From assembly GCF_003843875.1 (NCBI RefSeq), contig NZ_RKRF01000008.1:124001-188000 (forward strand): a stretch of DNA of 64,000 nt, given 5' to 3'. This stretch comes from Aquisalibacillus elongatus. Its GTDB lineage: Bacteria; Bacillota; Bacilli; Bacillales; Alkalibacillaceae. The position numbers were made by a program, and so were the translations under genes. The number at the start of each line of letters is the position of its first letter. The first letter of the stretch is position 1. The notes under the pieces were generated by a model. It worked only from the letters and a program-made list of their open reading frames with translations. It was not told the origin of the DNA and did not search any database. Below, in pieces: positions 29,581 through 38,164 of the stretch.

Positions 29581-30519
29581 ATGAATCTTAAGAAAAAAAT
29601 AGCGGTAGGTTCAATAACAGCTGCTTTAGGGCTATCTCTAGTAGCTGGTGGAACTTATGCAGCTTTTAATGATGTGGAAAATACAAGTGCTGATTTTGCA
29701 GCTGGTACTTTAGAACTTGATTTACAGTCAGTAGATGAAAATGGATATGAGTTTCAGGTATTAAACTTAAAACCTGGTGACACGATGACTCGTGATATAA
29801 AGTTTGTGAACGAAGGTTCTTTAGCGATTAAAGAAGTATTAATGGCTATTGAAGACGTTCAGTTTGCGAACCTAATTGGTCCAGAAGCAGGGGCTGAAGC
29901 AACGGGAGACCTTGATATAGCTTCAAGTGAAATGGATGCTCAATTCTTTAGCGCACCAGATGATGCTTGGGTAGACCAAGTCAATACAGATCCATTAGAA
30001 TATTTAGATCAATTTAGAGTTTCTTTAATCACTTTAGGTGCTGAAAGTGGTGGGGACTATCAGAAGGAATTACTAGGTGATGATGATAACGTCACATTAA
30101 AAGATTTTTATTTAGCTTCTGATTCAGTACACGGTGATAGCAGTAAGCCTGCTAATGCATCTGAAATTGCAGATGCTAGAAACAAAGTCTATGGTGCTAT
30201 TGATGAAAAGAACTATATTAAAGGTCACCGTTTAAATGTAACAACAGAAACTAACGATGATTGGGAAGGTTTACCTCTTAACCCATATGATGAAGATGTT
30301 CTTCGTTTGAAAATTGAGTTCATTGATAACACTGAAGATATGTTAGTGGTAGATGACGTAGAAACAGATGAGTATTGGCAAAATATCTTCCAAGGTAATG
30401 CTGCTGCTCTAACGTTCTCATTCGAAGCTACTCAGTGGGATGGTCAGGAAATCACTGACGAAGACACTGATGAGAATGGCTATATTGAAACAAACGAAGA
30501 AGCAAATAATGGTGAGTAA
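29581..30519 (+). CDS. tasA: TasA/CalY-family amyloid matrix protein, paralogue 2
   Basis: Second TasA-type protein, 312 residues and larger than B. subtilis TasA (261). Signal MNLKKKIAVG with AAFNDVE at 28-34, AAGTLELDL, and NLKPGDTMTRD near 62-72 align with paralogue 1. An insertion of roughly 100 residues (about 100-235) separates the two halves of the sandwich. The acidic tail ends in a Glu/Asn-rich stretch. The ORF extends to a TTG at 29566, but that overlaps the GGGGGAG ribosome-binding site, so ATG 29581 is the start. Likely fibre subunit with paralogue 1. Confidence 0.92.
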   Translation: MNLKKKIAVGSITAALGLSLVAGGTYAAFNDVENTSADFAAGTLELDLQSVDENGYEFQVLNLKPGDTMTRDIKFVNEGSLAIKEVLMAIEDVQFANLIGPEAGAEATGDLDIASSEMDAQFFSAPDDAWVDQVNTDPLEYLDQFRVSLITLGAESGGDYQKELLGDDDNVTLKDFYLASDSVHGDSSKPANASEIADARNKVYGAIDEKNYIKGHRLNVTTETNDDWEGLPLNPYDEDVLRLKIEFIDNTEDMLVVDDVETDEYWQNIFQGNAAALTFSFEATQWDGQEITDEDTDENGYIETNEEANNGE

Positions 30520-30527
30520 TATTTAAG

Positions 30528-30547
30528 GGTAGGGTTCGTCCCTACCT
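30528..30547 (+). other. Stem-loop after tasA paralogue 2
   Basis: A GGTAGGG stem with CCCTACC and loop TTCGT is followed only by TTATA. It is a weak terminator or attenuator that could lower expression of the anchored protein and sortase after it. Confidence 0.55.
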
Positions 30548-30580
30548 TATACATAATTTATTGAGGAAGGAGGCAGTGCA

Positions 30581-31201
30581 TTGGCTAAAAAGATTTTTAT
30601 AACAGTTTCTATGTTGTTTGCTATGTTAATAGCCCCTTTACAAGTTTTTGCCGATCACGTCTCAGTTCATATTGAAGAGGATTTTATATTCAATGTTGAA
30701 AATCTTAAACCAGGCGATTATATGACTCGTACGCTTGAGATTGAGAATGATGGCGACTATGACTATTACTTTCATGCGAGTGCGGAGTATACGGGTGGAT
30801 CTGAAAAGCTATTTAAGCAGTTTCAACTATCGGTAACAGATTCTTCTGGGGAAATGGTCTATGAAGGTAGCCTTGCTGGTTTTAATGGAATGGAACAACG
30901 CTTTTTAGAGATGGGTGATTCAGAGTCATTTGAGTTGAAGGCTACTTTTCCGTATGAGTCTGACAATTCGTTCCAAGGACTAAGTACAGAGTTTAAGATT
31001 TCAGTCTGGGCTGAAGCTGAACCGCCAGAAGATAATGAAGAAGGCGTGGTAGATTCGGATACTGATGTAAAGGGTGGCGGACTCCTTCCTCAAACTGGTG
31101 AAGAAATACCGGTACTATTTTATGTCATAGGTGGCTCATTCTTAATTAGTGGGCTGTTGTTATACCTGTGGACGCGTAGGTTAGCAAGGGATCACGAATG
31201 A
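30581..31201 (+). CDS. LPXTG wall-anchored TasA-like protein
   Basis: A 206-residue surface protein: ordinary signal peptide ending VFA (about 24), a TasA-like domain with NLKPGDYMTRTLEIENDG at 41-58, an acidic linker, sortase motif LPQTG at 169-173, a membrane segment and a WTRRLARDHE tail. It lacks the AAFNDVE site of its neighbours, so another signal peptidase probably cleaves it. The start is TTG 30581 behind AAGGAGG. It overlaps the downstream sortase by 4 bp. It could cap or nucleate TasA fibres while fixed to peptidoglycan. Confidence 0.88.
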   Translation: MAKKIFITVSMLFAMLIAPLQVFADHVSVHIEEDFIFNVENLKPGDYMTRTLEIENDGDYDYYFHASAEYTGGSEKLFKQFQLSVTDSSGEMVYEGSLAGFNGMEQRFLEMGDSESFELKATFPYESDNSFQGLSTEFKISVWAEAEPPEDNEEGVVDSDTDVKGGGLLPQTGEEIPVLFYVIGGSFLISGLLLYLWTRRLARDHE

Positions 31202-31824
31202 AGAAAGTTATTCCAATCTTATTCGCCTTAATAGGGATTGGTTTTATACTATTCCCGCATATTCAGAAGGAAATCTATGCCACACAAGAACAAGAGCTTA
31301 TACAAGAATTTCGTGAGTTGGATGAAGTGTTCACATCACACCAACAACGTTCTGAGATAGAAGTTTCTGGCGATGACCCTAATCAAGGTGAGCCGCAAGA
31401 TTCTTCTGTTGAACCGGGTGTTGTTGGTCTGATGGAAATTAGTAAAATCGATTTAACTCTACCAATGCTTAAAGGTGCCACTGAAGAGAATTTAAATGTG
31501 GGGTTAGGTGTCATGGAAGAGGCTGATCCTTTAGGCGAAAACGGTAATACCGGCATAGCTGGCCACCGTGGATATAAGCACGGACGTTTATTTAATCGTC
31601 TTGATGAAATAGTGCCTGGTGATGAAATTAAAATTGAAACTTTAGAAAATGAATTAACTTATATCGTGTTTGACACGAAAATCGTCACGCCTGATGACGT
31701 GTCGGTTTTAGAGTCAAATGATGAAGAATCAATTATAACCTTAATTACATGTGAACCTATACATGACCCTACTCACAGGATTATTGTTCAGGCGAAGAAA
31801 GTAAATAATAACGAAGCTTCTTAG
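31198..31824 (+). CDS. Class D sortase 1
   Basis: Membrane-anchored transpeptidase of 208 residues with an N-terminal hydrophobic segment, a variable acidic linker, and the catalytic triad His123 (AGHRG), Cys185 (LITCEP) and Arg194 (THRII). It overlaps the LPQTG protein gene in the ATGA manner, so that protein is its obvious substrate. Assignment to class D rests on size, type II topology and the TLITCEPxxDPTHRIIV block. Confidence 0.92.
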   Translation: MKKVIPILFALIGIGFILFPHIQKEIYATQEQELIQEFRELDEVFTSHQQRSEIEVSGDDPNQGEPQDSSVEPGVVGLMEISKIDLTLPMLKGATEENLNVGLGVMEEADPLGENGNTGIAGHRGYKHGRLFNRLDEIVPGDEIKIETLENELTYIVFDTKIVTPDDVSVLESNDEESIITLITCEPIHDPTHRIIVQAKKVNNNEAS

Positions 31825-31837
31825 AACACATTAGGTG

Positions 31838-31862
31838 AACTTGGTGTTAGCCAAGTTTTTTT
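31838..31862 (+). terminator. Terminator after sortase 1
   Basis: A 7-bp stem (31838-31844 with 31851-31857) is followed by a T run. It splits the island into two transcription units. Confidence 0.8.
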
Positions 31863-31873
31863 AAAAATTAATC

Positions 31874-31889
31874 GTTCTTAATAAAGAAC
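31874..31889. promoter_or_regulatory. SinR-type operator 5, second sortase unit
   Basis: GTTCTTAATAAAGAAC is an inverted repeat with the same GTTCT/AGAAC arms and spacing as operator 1. It lies two bases before the GAAGGAGG ribosome-binding site of the next gene. No convincing -35/-10 pair was found around it. Confidence 0.72.
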
Positions 31890-31907
31890 AGAAGGAGGTT
31901 AAGTTAG

Positions 31908-33599
31908 ATGCGTATTGGGTATAAAATCAGTATTACCTTAGTTATACTAGCAACTTTATTCATTTTCTCGATGCAGGTGATGGCTACAGGTGGAGGGTCA
32001 GACTGGGATAAAAGTTCATTGGTTTTTGACCCAGGTGATATTTGGTATGAATGTGAACCAAACACACTCAAAGCAACGATTGCAAATTCAGGCGAAGATA
32101 TAACTGAAGAAATATGGAAAGTTCATATTTACTCACAAGACGGAAAAGTTGATGGATATGAGTATATTATTGATTCAGATTCGAAGTTTAATTATGATGG
32201 TACGGATCTTCACCTAATTGAAATCCCTCTAGAAAAAGACTTTAAACAAGGGGATTATTGGTTGAAATTTGAAAGACCAGAGGGACATCCTGGAGGGGAT
32301 TCTGGTGGAAAAAGTGGAACTACGTATGTAAACCCAGATTGTGATGAACAAAATCCTCCAGAGCTAGATTTTGTAGGTGACATCAATTATTACTGTGATC
32401 AGGAAGAAGCTACAGCAACAGTGAAAAACACAGGTGAAACAGTAATAACTGGTGGTGGATATATGCTGGAAAGATATGAAGGTAATGATGAGTGGGCACC
32501 TTATGATGTCGGGGGGGCAATTAACAATCTATCTCCTGGTGATTCAAAGGAATTGACAGTTAATACATCTAACCTAGATGAAGGGCAGTATCGTTTTGTA
32601 GCCTATGATGATTATAATGAAGGTAGCACTTTTTATAGTCAGGTATTTAGTGTTGATCGATCAGTCTGTGAAGATTTATCCCTAAATGGTGATGGAGCCT
32701 TTAGTTGTAGTGATGAGGAACTAAGCATTACCGTGACCAACACGGGCAAAACAACAGCAACTGATTGGGAATACATTGTTAAAGAAAAATTAGACGATGA
32801 AAGCTGGGAACCAATATCAGATGTTCTTTCTGTGGAAGAGTTAGAGGTTGGTGAATCGACTACACTTACTTATGACACGAAAGGTCTAGAGGGTGTTTAT
32901 AAGCTCGAAGTTTATAAACACAGCATTGAGACTTACCTAGAGAGTGATGAGATTGTGTTGGATCGTTCACCTTGTGAGAAAGAACCGGACCCCGAAGAGC
33001 CAGAAGAACCTGAGGAACCAAAAGGAGAATTGACATATGAAGGTGATGGCACCTACTACTGCGAGTCCGATGAAATAAAAATTACGGTTAAGAACACGGG
33101 TGAAGGAACAGCAGAAGAATGGAGTTATGGTTTGCTAAAAATTGAAGATGGCGAAAGAACAGAAGCACTACCAGGCCCATATTCAATAGAGAGTTTAGAA
33201 TCAGGTGAAACTTATACAATTACTATGGAAGTTAGTGACCTAGAAGATGGAGTGTACCAATTTACACTATTCAATTATGAAACAGGGGAATTTAGTAGTG
33301 AAGTTGAACTAGATCGCTCAGAATGTGAAGAAGAACCTGAAGAGCCAGAGGAACCTAAGGAAGAAGAGCCTAAAGAAGATGAAGAAAAGCCAGAGGAACC
33401 TGAGGAAGAACAAGAAGAACCTAAAGAAGAGGTAGAATCAGATCAAGACGAAGAAGAGGAAGAAGACGAAGAAGACGTTTTACCACAAACAGGTTTTAAT
33501 CTTCCGTTATGGAACTATCTCCTTGGAGGATTGGTAGCGGCTTCTGGTGTAGGGGTATTAGTCTTTAGAAGACCTAAATTTTTAACAAGTGATGTATAA
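31908..33599 (+). CDS. LPXTG wall-anchored protein of four TapA-like modules
   Basis: A 563-residue surface protein. After the signal peptide (about 1-26) the first module (about 31-146) has WDKSSLVF at 33-40 and RPEGHPGGDSGG at 123-134, the same signature as TapA in this operon. Three more modules follow (about 155-254, 258-356, 374-473), each with a VKNTG-like strand and a LDRS-x-C end. Every module is bracketed by two Cys (49/145, 163/254, 267/356, 385/473), suggesting one disulfide each. A Pro/Glu stalk, LPQTG at 525-529, a membrane segment and RR complete it. It is probably a covalently fixed TapA-like fibre anchor. Confidence 0.85.
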   Translation: MRIGYKISITLVILATLFIFSMQVMATGGGSDWDKSSLVFDPGDIWYECEPNTLKATIANSGEDITEEIWKVHIYSQDGKVDGYEYIIDSDSKFNYDGTDLHLIEIPLEKDFKQGDYWLKFERPEGHPGGDSGGKSGTTYVNPDCDEQNPPELDFVGDINYYCDQEEATATVKNTGETVITGGGYMLERYEGNDEWAPYDVGGAINNLSPGDSKELTVNTSNLDEGQYRFVAYDDYNEGSTFYSQVFSVDRSVCEDLSLNGDGAFSCSDEELSITVTNTGKTTATDWEYIVKEKLDDESWEPISDVLSVEELEVGESTTLTYDTKGLEGVYKLEVYKHSIETYLESDEIVLDRSPCEKEPDPEEPEEPEEPKGELTYEGDGTYYCESDEIKITVKNTGEGTAEEWSYGLLKIEDGERTEALPGPYSIESLESGETYTITMEVSDLEDGVYQFTLFNYETGEFSSEVELDRSECEEEPEEPEEPKEEEPKEDEEKPEEPEEEQEEPKEEVESDQDEEEEEDEEDVLPQTGFNLPLWNYLLGGLVAASGVGVLVFRRPKFLTSDV

Positions 33600-34255
33600 T
33601 GAAGCGTCTGCTTATCGGTTTATCTTTGTTAGTGATAGGTCTGGGAATCGTGTTCTATCCGCATGTTCAGCGTTTAATCTACGCACAAGAAGAAGATCAG
33701 CTCGTTACGGCATTTTATGATCAAATGGAAGTGAGCCAAGAACAACAGCGTGAAGAGATGAGTTTGCTTGAGACGGTACGTGAAGAGGAAGTTGTAGAAT
33801 TCAATGAGGGAGAAACTTCCTCTGAAACAACTGAACCAGAAGAAAAACCTGCTGTTTCTAGTAATCTAGTAGGCGTCATGCGGATTGGTCAGATTGACTT
33901 GGAATTGCCTGTATTAGATGGAGCGACTGAGCATAATTTAAATCGTGGCTTGGGGCTAATGAAAAGTACCGCGCCACTCGGGGAAAAGGGTAACACAGGT
34001 ATTGCCGGTCATCGGGGGTACAGTCATGGCGTTTTGTTTAATCGTCTCGATGAAGTTGTTGAAGGTGATCGAATTGAGATTGAGACTCCTGATGAAGTCA
34101 TAGAATACGAAGTTTACAATGTGTTGTTGGTTGAGCCTGAGGATGTTTGGGTACTTGAACCTGAGGACGGTAAAACAAACATAACATTGATTACTTGCGA
34201 GCCAATCTATGACCCTACTCATAGAATTATAGTTCAAGCAGAACGAGTTAATTAA
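33599..34255 (+). CDS. Class D sortase 2
   Basis: Second class D sortase, 218 residues, with the same layout as sortase 1: membrane segment, acidic linker and triad His138, Cys200, Arg209. It shares one base with the stop of the LPQTG four-module gene (TAATG), so it is translationally coupled to its likely substrate. The two sortases are close paralogues, and each follows one anchored protein. The island looks as if a substrate-sortase pair was duplicated and its substrate diversified. Confidence 0.92.
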   Translation: MKRLLIGLSLLVIGLGIVFYPHVQRLIYAQEEDQLVTAFYDQMEVSQEQQREEMSLLETVREEEVVEFNEGETSSETTEPEEKPAVSSNLVGVMRIGQIDLELPVLDGATEHNLNRGLGLMKSTAPLGEKGNTGIAGHRGYSHGVLFNRLDEVVEGDRIEIETPDEVIEYEVYNVLLVEPEDVWVLEPEDGKTNITLITCEPIYDPTHRIIVQAERVN

Positions 34256-34283
34256 GATGCCTCGATTTGGGGCATCTTTTTTA
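34255..34283 (+). terminator. Terminator of the second sortase unit
   Basis: A 7-bp stem (34255-34261 with 34271-34277) is followed by a T run. Confidence 0.85.
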
Positions 34284-34300
34284 TTTGTTAATGGAAGAAT

Positions 34301-34376
34301 GTATTCTCGAAAATGTTCAGTCTATTCCCGATTTTAATCAATCAATTCTCGAAAAAGTCCATTCTATTCCCGAACA
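34301..34376. repeat. 21-bp-phased TATTCYCGA array
   Basis: TTCTCGA/TTCCCGA cores have CGA at 34308, 34329, 34350 and 34371, exactly 21 bp apart and alternating CTCGAAAA and CCCGA. The array lies between the sortase 2 and sinR terminators. Confidence 0.82.
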
Positions 34377-34387
34377 CTATATCAATA

Positions 34388-34417
34388 AAATAAAAAATCG
34401 CCTCACTGGGCGATTTT
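34388..34417 (-). terminator. Terminator of sinR
   Basis: A 9-bp AAAATCGCC stem (34394-34402 with 34409-34417) overlaps the sinR stop codon and gives a T run on the minus strand. Confidence 0.85.
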
Positions 34418-34745
34418 AGTCGTCGTTATTCAATTTCCACTTATTAAACTCCAAGAAGTTTTTAAATTCTTCTTTAGAAACGCCGGACTGCATAGCTTCC
34501 TTCACAAGGTCTTCCCAATCTGAGTCTAGGCTGGACTGGATTTCTGCGACGTCATCTTTAATGAGATGATCAACTGTGATGTTTAGCTCAACTGCGACTT
34601 TTTCTAAAAATTGAATAGAAGGGTTTTGTTGAATATTGCGTTCGAGGGCGCTTAAGTAAGACTTGGCTACTCCGGCTCTTTCAGCAAGTTCTGTTAGAGA
34701 CATCCCTTTTGACTGACGATATTTTCTGACGCGTTCACCGATCAT
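34416..34745 (-). CDS. sinR: SinR biofilm master repressor
   Basis: DNA-binding repressor of 109 residues (B. subtilis SinR has 111). The XRE-type helix-turn-helix (about 6-60) with LTELAERAGVAKSYLSALERN and the C-terminal SinI/SinR oligomerisation helices (SDWEDLVKEAMQSGVSKEEF) are both clear. It is convergent with the tapA-sipW-tasA region as in B. subtilis. Operators of its type lie before tapA and the second sortase unit. AAGGAG precedes the ATG. No sinI antirepressor gene is next to it. Confidence 0.95.
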   Translation of the reverse strand: MIGERVRKYRQSKGMSLTELAERAGVAKSYLSALERNIQQNPSIQFLEKVAVELNITVDHLIKDDVAEIQSSLDSDWEDLVKEAMQSGVSKEEFKNFLEFNKWKLNNDD

Positions 34746-34871
34746 CTGTGAAAAACTCCTTAAAAAATACAGAAAAATTTAACTTCAAAGTTATCTTAAC
34801 AATAATATAGCATATTTTTAAGAAAAAAGTTAGGATTAATTCGATTTTCGGTGTATTTTTAGACTTTGACT

Positions 34872-34880
34872 TGTTATGAT
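34872..34880 (+). promoter_or_regulatory. Extended -10 promoter of lipM
   Basis: TGTTATGAT is an extended -10 element with only a weak -35. It overlaps the most upstream ATG of the lipM frame (34876), which rules that codon out as the start. Confidence 0.55.
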
Positions 34881-34899
34881 GTTATTGTTAAGGAAAATA

Positions 34900-35751
34900 T
34901 TGAATGCAAAAAGCGAGTGTTCAGCATTGACAAAAGAGGAATGGTACTTTATCAACTCAGGCACACATGATGCTTCTTACAACATGGCGTTGGATGAGTG
35001 TTTGTTGCGCTGGCATAGTGAGGGTGAAATCCCGCCTGTACTTCGTTTTTACACATGGGAGCCAGCGACGATGTCGGTTGGATATTTTCAGAAGGTTGAT
35101 GGAAAGATACATATTGAGAATGTAAAAAAACACGGGTTTGATTTTGTTCGTCGCTTGACAGGTGGTCGAGCGGTGTTACATGATCATGAGTTGACTTACA
35201 GTGTGGTCGTTTCTGAAGATCATCCGAAAATGCCGAAGACGGTGACAGAGGCTTATCGTGTTATTACGAAGGGTCTTTTAGAAGGATATCGAAATTTAGG
35301 TATTGAAGCTGAACTGGCAGTACCTGAAGGGAAGCTTCAACAAACGGGCTCAGCCGTTTGTTTTGATGAACCATCGTGGTATGAATTAGTCATTGATGAC
35401 AAAAAAGCCGCAGGAAGCGCTCAAACTAGAAAGCAAGGCGTTATTTTACAGCATGGGTCCGTCCCAATCAGTATGGATGACGATTTATTATTTGATCTAT
35501 TTGAGTACCCGTCAGAAGAGGTTCGAACGCGTGCTAAGGAAAAGTTTAAAGGAAAAGCGATTAGCATGGAGTCGTATTTAGGGCGAGAGTTTTCTTTTGA
35601 TGAAGTTGAAAAAGCCTTCTATAAAGGTTTTGAGGAAGGCTTAGATGTGAAATTGGTTCCTTATCAATTAACAGAGGACCAAGAGCAGGAAGTATTGAAT
35701 TTAGCAAAAGAAAAATATCAGTCTGATGAGTGGAACTTTTCTTTTAAATAA
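34900..35751 (+). CDS. lipM: Octanoyl-ACP:GcvH octanoyltransferase
   Basis: Lipoate-biosynthesis octanoyltransferase of the LipM type, moving octanoyl groups from ACP to GcvH. RRLTGGRAVLHDHELTYS, the catalytic Cys in SAVCFDEPSWYEL and KAAGSAQTR are present, and the whole chain resembles B. subtilis LipM. The start is uncertain: TTG 34900 has AAGGA in front, while TTG 34927 (LTKEEWYFINSG) aligns exactly with the usual family start. The ATGs at 34876/34879 lie in the promoter. It acts with LipA just downstream. Confidence 0.9.
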   Translation: MNAKSECSALTKEEWYFINSGTHDASYNMALDECLLRWHSEGEIPPVLRFYTWEPATMSVGYFQKVDGKIHIENVKKHGFDFVRRLTGGRAVLHDHELTYSVVVSEDHPKMPKTVTEAYRVITKGLLEGYRNLGIEAELAVPEGKLQQTGSAVCFDEPSWYELVIDDKKAAGSAQTRKQGVILQHGSVPISMDDDLLFDLFEYPSEEVRTRAKEKFKGKAISMESYLGREFSFDEVEKAFYKGFEEGLDVKLVPYQLTEDQEQEVLNLAKEKYQSDEWNFSFK

Positions 35752-35789
35752 AAAGGGAGTTTAATAATACTTGAAGGGATGTGGGACGA

Positions 35790-36713
35790 ATGGCGAAAAA
35801 TGAAGAGTACGTCAGAAAACCTGAATGGTTGAAAATTAAACTAAACACAAACAAGAACTACACTGGCCTTAAGAAAATGATGCGTGAGAAAAACTTACAT
35901 ACGGTGTGCGAGGAAGCACGTTGTCCGAACATTCACGAATGCTGGGCAGTTAGAAAAACAGCGACGTTTATGATATTAGGTCGCGTTTGTACGCGTGGGT
36001 GCCGTTTCTGTGCGGTTCAAACAGGGTTGCCGACTGAGATTGACTGGCAAGAACCTGAGCGCGTAGCAGAATCCGTTGAAATTATGGGTCTTCGTCATGC
36101 GGTTGTGACAGCGGTTGCGCGTGACGACTTAAAAGACGGCGGTGCAGGAGTTTTTGCTGAAACCGTTAAGGCGATTCACGAACGTAATCCAGGGACAACA
36201 GTTGAGGTTCTACCATCTGATATGAAAGGCGACTATGAAAGTCTTCATACATTAATGGATGCGAAGCCGGATATTTTTAACCACAATATCGAAACAGTTC
36301 GCCGCTTGACACCGACTGTTCGTTCGAAGGCAACTTACGATCGTTCTTTAATGTTATTAAAACGTGTGAAGGAAATTGCACCTGATGTTCCAACGAAATC
36401 AAGCATTATGGTTGGTTTAGGTGAGACAAAAGAAGAGATCATTGAAGCAATGGATGATTTGTTAGAACATAATGTGGATATTTTAACGATTGGCCAGTAT
36501 CTACAGCCAACGCGTAACCACTTAAAAGTAGAACGTTACTACGAGCCGCGTGAATTTGCGGAGCTTCGTAAAATCGCTTTCCAAAAAGGATTCCAACATT
36601 GCCAGGCAGGCCCACTCGTTCGTTCGTCTTACCATGCAGATGAGCAGGTAAGTGAAGCGGCTAAAGCGCGCCGTGAGCAATACGAAGAGCATTACATGAA
36701 AAATCCATCTTAA
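35790..36713 (+). CDS. lipA: Lipoyl synthase
   Basis: Radical-SAM enzyme inserting two sulfurs into protein-bound octanoate. The auxiliary cluster Cys residues are C40, C45 and C51, the radical-SAM CxxxCxxC is at C67, C71 and C74, and the C-terminal RSSYHA supplies the cluster-ligating Ser. The start at ATG 35790 ([15 protein letters not shown]) matches the family; the frame is also open from GTG 35781. It lies 38 bp after lipM and ends at a strong terminator. Confidence 0.96.
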   Translation: MAKNEEYVRKPEWLKIKLNTNKNYTGLKKMMREKNLHTVCEEARCPNIHECWAVRKTATFMILGRVCTRGCRFCAVQTGLPTEIDWQEPERVAESVEIMGLRHAVVTAVARDDLKDGGAGVFAETVKAIHERNPGTTVEVLPSDMKGDYESLHTLMDAKPDIFNHNIETVRRLTPTVRSKATYDRSLMLLKRVKEIAPDVPTKSSIMVGLGETKEEIIEAMDDLLEHNVDILTIGQYLQPTRNHLKVERYYEPREFAELRKIAFQKGFQHCQAGPLVRSSYHADEQVSEAAKARREQYEEHYMKNPS

Positions 36714-36719
36714 TACAGT

Positions 36720-36758
36720 GAACCCGCATTCAGAATTAAGGAATGCGGGTTCGTTTTT
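36720..36758 (+). terminator. Terminator of lipM-lipA
   Basis: A perfect 12-bp stem (36720-36731 with 36741-36752) is followed by GTTTTTG. Confidence 0.92.
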
Positions 36759-36772
36759 GAAAAAATATTTAT

Positions 36773-38152
36773 CTATGAGGTTGGTTTAGTTTTTCTATGA
36801 TCGATCCCATCTAATCGGTGGAGTAATCCAACACCAAATTCACTGTGAGCCTCTAAGTTCTCATTATAGATACTATTGGTAGCTTCATAAGCTGATGAGC
36901 CATGTTCTGAAAAGTCTAATCCGGCAACTTCTTCATCTTTTGGAACTCTAATTGTTCCGAAGCGTGTGACGATGAATAAGGCTATTCCTGTTGCAAGTGC
37001 GGTCCATAAAATGACGCTAGCGACACCAACTGCTTGAATACCTAATAACTCAGCGTTGCCGGTGTATAATAGCCCTTGTTCAACTGAGAACAAACCGACA
37101 GCGATTGTTCCCCAAATTCCACATATACCATGTACGGTGATTGCGCCTACTGGGTCATCAATTTTTAGAACACGATCTAATAGCTGAACGACTTCGACTA
37201 ATATGATGCCTGCGATTAATCCGATTATAATAGCGCCAATAGGTGATACATCTGCTGTTCCTGCTGTAATTCCCACTAAACCAGCTAATGCAGCATTAAG
37301 TGTTAGTGTAGCGTCGATACGGTTGAATTTTATATAGGAGTAGAGTGCAGAAGCTACAACTCCAGATGATGCAGATAACAATGTCGTAGCAATGACGGAT
37401 GGTACTAAGCTTGTGTCCGCTGCTAACGTACTACCTCCGTTAAATCCAAACCAACCGAACCATAAAATAAAAACACCTAAAGCGCCAATTGGAATGCTAT
37501 GTCCAGGTATTACATTTACTTTACCTTTCGAATATTTTCCAATACGAGGACCTAAGACAAGAACGGTAATTAGACCACCGACGGCACCAGTTAAATGAAC
37601 AACTGAAGAACCGGCAAAGTCAACAAATCCTAATTCTGCTAACCATCCACCTCCCCAAATCCAGTGACCTACAACAGGGTAAATGATTCCTGTCATAAAC
37701 AACGTTAATAATAGGTAAGAACTTAATTTCATCCGCTCAGCTACAGAACCTGAGATGATGGTTGCACAAGTTGCGGCGAACATGGCTTGGAACACAAAGA
37801 ATCCAATTTGATCAGTTTGCCCTTGTAATACAAATCCCGATGTTCCAATTAAGCCAAATAGTGTATCACCAAACATTAAACCAAATCCGATTAAGAAATA
37901 TAAAACAGCTGCAATAGAAATGGTCATCATATTTTTCATTAATATATTCAAGGCATTTTTAGATCGCGTAAACCCTGTTTCAACCATGGCAAATCCAGCG
38001 TGCATGAAGAATACCAAGAAAGCACCAAGCATCATCCAAGCCATGTCAATTGAATTAATTACGGGTGTTAAGTCTTGGTTTGTGGCTGCAAATGAGTAAG
38101 TTCCAGGGATAATTGTAAAAAACAACAATAAAGAACTAATCTTTTTAAACAC
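36773..38152 (-). CDS. amt: Ammonium transporter (Amt/NrgA family)
   Basis: Ammonium channel of 459 residues with a signal-like first segment and 11 membrane helices. The conserved pore regions SSVVHLTGAVGG and ITVHGICGIWG contain the paired His residues. It lies 12 bp downstream of the PII gene on the same strand. PII proteins bind Amt and close it when nitrogen is plentiful. The C-terminal tail ends in HRLDGIDHRKTKPTS. Confidence 0.95.
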   Translation of the reverse strand: MFKKISSLLLFFTIIPGTYSFAATNQDLTPVINSIDMAWMMLGAFLVFFMHAGFAMVETGFTRSKNALNILMKNMMTISIAAVLYFLIGFGLMFGDTLFGLIGTSGFVLQGQTDQIGFFVFQAMFAATCATIISGSVAERMKLSSYLLLTLFMTGIIYPVVGHWIWGGGWLAELGFVDFAGSSVVHLTGAVGGLITVLVLGPRIGKYSKGKVNVIPGHSIPIGALGVFILWFGWFGFNGGSTLAADTSLVPSVIATTLLSASSGVVASALYSYIKFNRIDATLTLNAALAGLVGITAGTADVSPIGAIIIGLIAGIILVEVVQLLDRVLKIDDPVGAITVHGICGIWGTIAVGLFSVEQGLLYTGNAELLGIQAVGVASVILWTALATGIALFIVTRFGTIRVPKDEEVAGLDFSEHGSSAYEATNSIYNENLEAHSEFGVGLLHRLDGIDHRKTKPTS

Positions 38153-38164
38153 ATCAATTCCTCC

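Noticed and set aside
34256-34415. A sinI antirepressor gene beside sinR
   Set aside because: The interval holds only the sortase and sinR terminators and the 21-bp array; no SinI-like ORF can be read on either strand.
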